The position numbers were made by a program, and so were the translations under genes. The notes beneath the pieces are model-generated. The model was not told the origin of the DNA. It worked only from the letters and a program-made list of their open reading frames with translations, and did no database searches. Below, one piece after another: positions 13,070-14,033 of a stretch of DNA of 14,033 bases (position 1 is the first letter of the stretch; every line of letters begins with the position of its first letter). The stretch comes from DATKMG01 sp035541995 (lineage in GTDB: Bacteria > Acidobacteriota > Terriglobia > Versatilivoradales > Versatilivoraceae), in NCBI GenBank assembly GCA_035541995.1, contig DATKMG010000773.1, forward strand, positions 1 through 14,033, read 5' to 3'.

Positions 13070-14033
13070 GTGTCTGAGTCTTTCCTATTTGGCGGAATCC
13101 TACTGGCGGTTTTGGGTGGGGTATTTAACGGGGTTTTCGCACTGCCCTTGAAGCACATGAAAGGTTGGAAGTGGGAGCACATCTGGTTGGTTTATTCGGT
13201 GGTAGGCATGGTGCTTGTTCCCTGGGCCGTGGCTGGCCTCAGCACTCCGCACCTCGGAGTCGTGATAAAGAGCGCACCACTGCTGTTGGTTTGCGGATTT
13301 GGATTTGCCTGGGGGCTGGGCTCGGTCTTTTTCGGCCTGGGACTGGATCGGCTTGGTCTAGGATTAGGGTTAGCCTTGATGATGGGGATCATTGCCGGGG
13401 TGGGTTCACTGGTCCCTCTGCTGATCCTCAAACCCGGATCTCTGGCTACCCGCCAGGGGATGATCGTCCTGGCTGGCAACGCCATCCTGGTAGCTGGAAT
13501 CTGGCTGTGTGCCCGGGCGGGCGGATTGCGCAACAAACAGCAAGCTAGCGCCGGATCAACGCAGTTAACGCCGCATTCTATGACTTCGGGGCTCATCATT
13601 GCAATCCTGGCGGGCCTATTTTCTTCAATGCTGAATTTCAGCTTCGCCTTTAGTCGCGAGACTCAGCAGCTGGCCGTGGAACTCGGAACAAATCCCCCCA
13701 TGGCCAGCATGAGCATTTGGGCGCTGACATTCTCATGTGGTTTCCTGGCAAATTTGGCCTATTGTCTCTGGTTGATCCGCAAGAGCGGCTGGAGCAATTA
13801 CAGGGAGCCCGGAACAGGAGTCTATTGGCTGGGTGCCGCTTTAATGGGGATTATGATGTTTGGCGGGATTCTCTTCTATGCTATGGGGGCCAGCTACCTG
13901 GGCCCGGCTGGGCCGGTGATTGGATGGCCGATCATGATGGGAGGGACCATCGTTGCCAGTAACATCGCAGGATGGTTGACCGGCGAATGGAAGGAAGCGG
14001 GGAAGCGTAGTGTCTCTTTCTTGGCGGCAGGAA
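13070..14033 (+). CDS. rhaT: RhaT-type sugar/proton symporter, 3' end cut by window edge
   Basis: 321 codons are visible, running off the window. The protein is very hydrophobic, with about nine to ten membrane helices, and resembles the L-rhamnose/H+ symporter RhaT of the drug/metabolite transporter superfamily. Resemblances to the E. coli protein are PLKHMKGWKWEHIWLVYSVV near the N-terminus (E. coli has a similar KKVKKWSWETMW) and GEWKEAGKRSVSFLAAG at the end (E. coli KEWNNAGRRPVTVLSLG). E. coli RhaT has 344 residues, so only about 20 are missing. The start is GTG at 13070, supported by AGGGGGTG 6 nt upstream; the in-frame GTG at 13061 lies within that ribosome site. It is divergent from the M3 peptidase gene, and no other rhamnose gene is in view, so rhamnose as substrate is likely but unproven. 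Confidence 0.88.
   Translation, partial: MSESFLFGGILLAVLGGVFNGVFALPLKHMKGWKWEHIWLVYSVVGMVLVPWAVAGLSTPHLGVVIKSAPLLLVCGFGFAWGLGSVFFGLGLDRLGLGLGLALMMGIIAGVGSLVPLLILKPGSLATRQGMIVLAGNAILVAGIWLCARAGGLRNKQQASAGSTQLTPHSMTSGLIIAILAGLFSSMLNFSFAFSRETQQLAVELGTNPPMASMSIWALTFSCGFLANLAYCLWLIRKSGWSNYREPGTGVYWLGAALMGIMMFGGILFYAMGASYLGPAGPVIGWPIMMGGTIVASNIAGWLTGEWKEAGKRSVSFLAAG

Noticed and set aside
1..14033. CRISPR array, tRNA, rRNA, transposase, phage genes or toxin-antitoxin pair
   Set aside because: No regularly spaced direct repeats, no cloverleaf with a CCA/TTC signature, no DDE, HUH or recombinase motifs, and no paired small genes were found on reading both strands.

Overview
This 14 kb window looks like a chromosomal segment from a free-living, carbohydrate-degrading bacterium of the Verrucomicrobiota or Acidobacteriota type. 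The inference rests on gene content: a twin-arginine-exported Gfo/Idh/MocA oxidoreductase, a PadR regulator paired with a giant duplicated MacB/FtsX-type permease (ADOP), a GH97 glycosidase, a RhaT-type sugar symporter, and intergenic DNA full of GC-rich palindromic repeats. I lean to Verrucomicrobiota but cannot settle it from sequence alone. No tRNA, rRNA, CRISPR array, transposase or phage gene is visible.

Layout. 1-283: gene-free, with two palindromic repeats. 284-1678 (-): exported Gfo/Idh/MocA oxidoreductase. 1679-1938: gap with a long inverted repeat and a GTAG-footed double REP. 1939-2889 (-): exported amidohydrolase/lactonase-like TIM-barrel protein. 2890-3250: divergent intergenic region with a repeat. 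3251-5314 (+): secreted GH97 glycosidase. 5315-5893: nested inverted repeats followed by the stump of a second ADOP permease gene. 5894-8527 (-): intact ADOP permease. 8535-8879 (-): its PadR regulator. 8880-9511: gene-free, with the padR promoter and a third copy of the first repeat. 9512-10495 (-) and 10546-12693 (-): a likely two-gene operon of lipoproteins, an M3 zinc peptidase followed by a beta-propeller protein resembling the GINT1 N-terminal domain. 12694-13069: divergent intergenic region. 13070-window end (+): RhaT-type symporter, cut by the window edge and starting at GTG.

How the genes may work together. The left half reads as a periplasmic sugar module: GH97 would release a sugar, the exported oxidoreductase could oxidise an aldose or derivative, and the adjacent exported hydrolase belongs to a family that acts on lactones. 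The middle is a PadR-ADOP unit with a sigma70-like promoter. The right half is cell-envelope peptide and glycan work plus sugar uptake. These links are inference from proximity and family knowledge.

The most unusual content is between the genes. At least four families of hairpin repeats are present. Two carry a GTAG tetranucleotide at the foot of the hairpin, as in REP elements mobilised by RAYT (TnpA-REP) proteins. Several show compensatory base changes that keep the stems paired. A 418-bp nested structure, with GTAG-REPs at its edges and a second inverted pair inside, sits exactly where a second ADOP gene is broken after about 34 codons.
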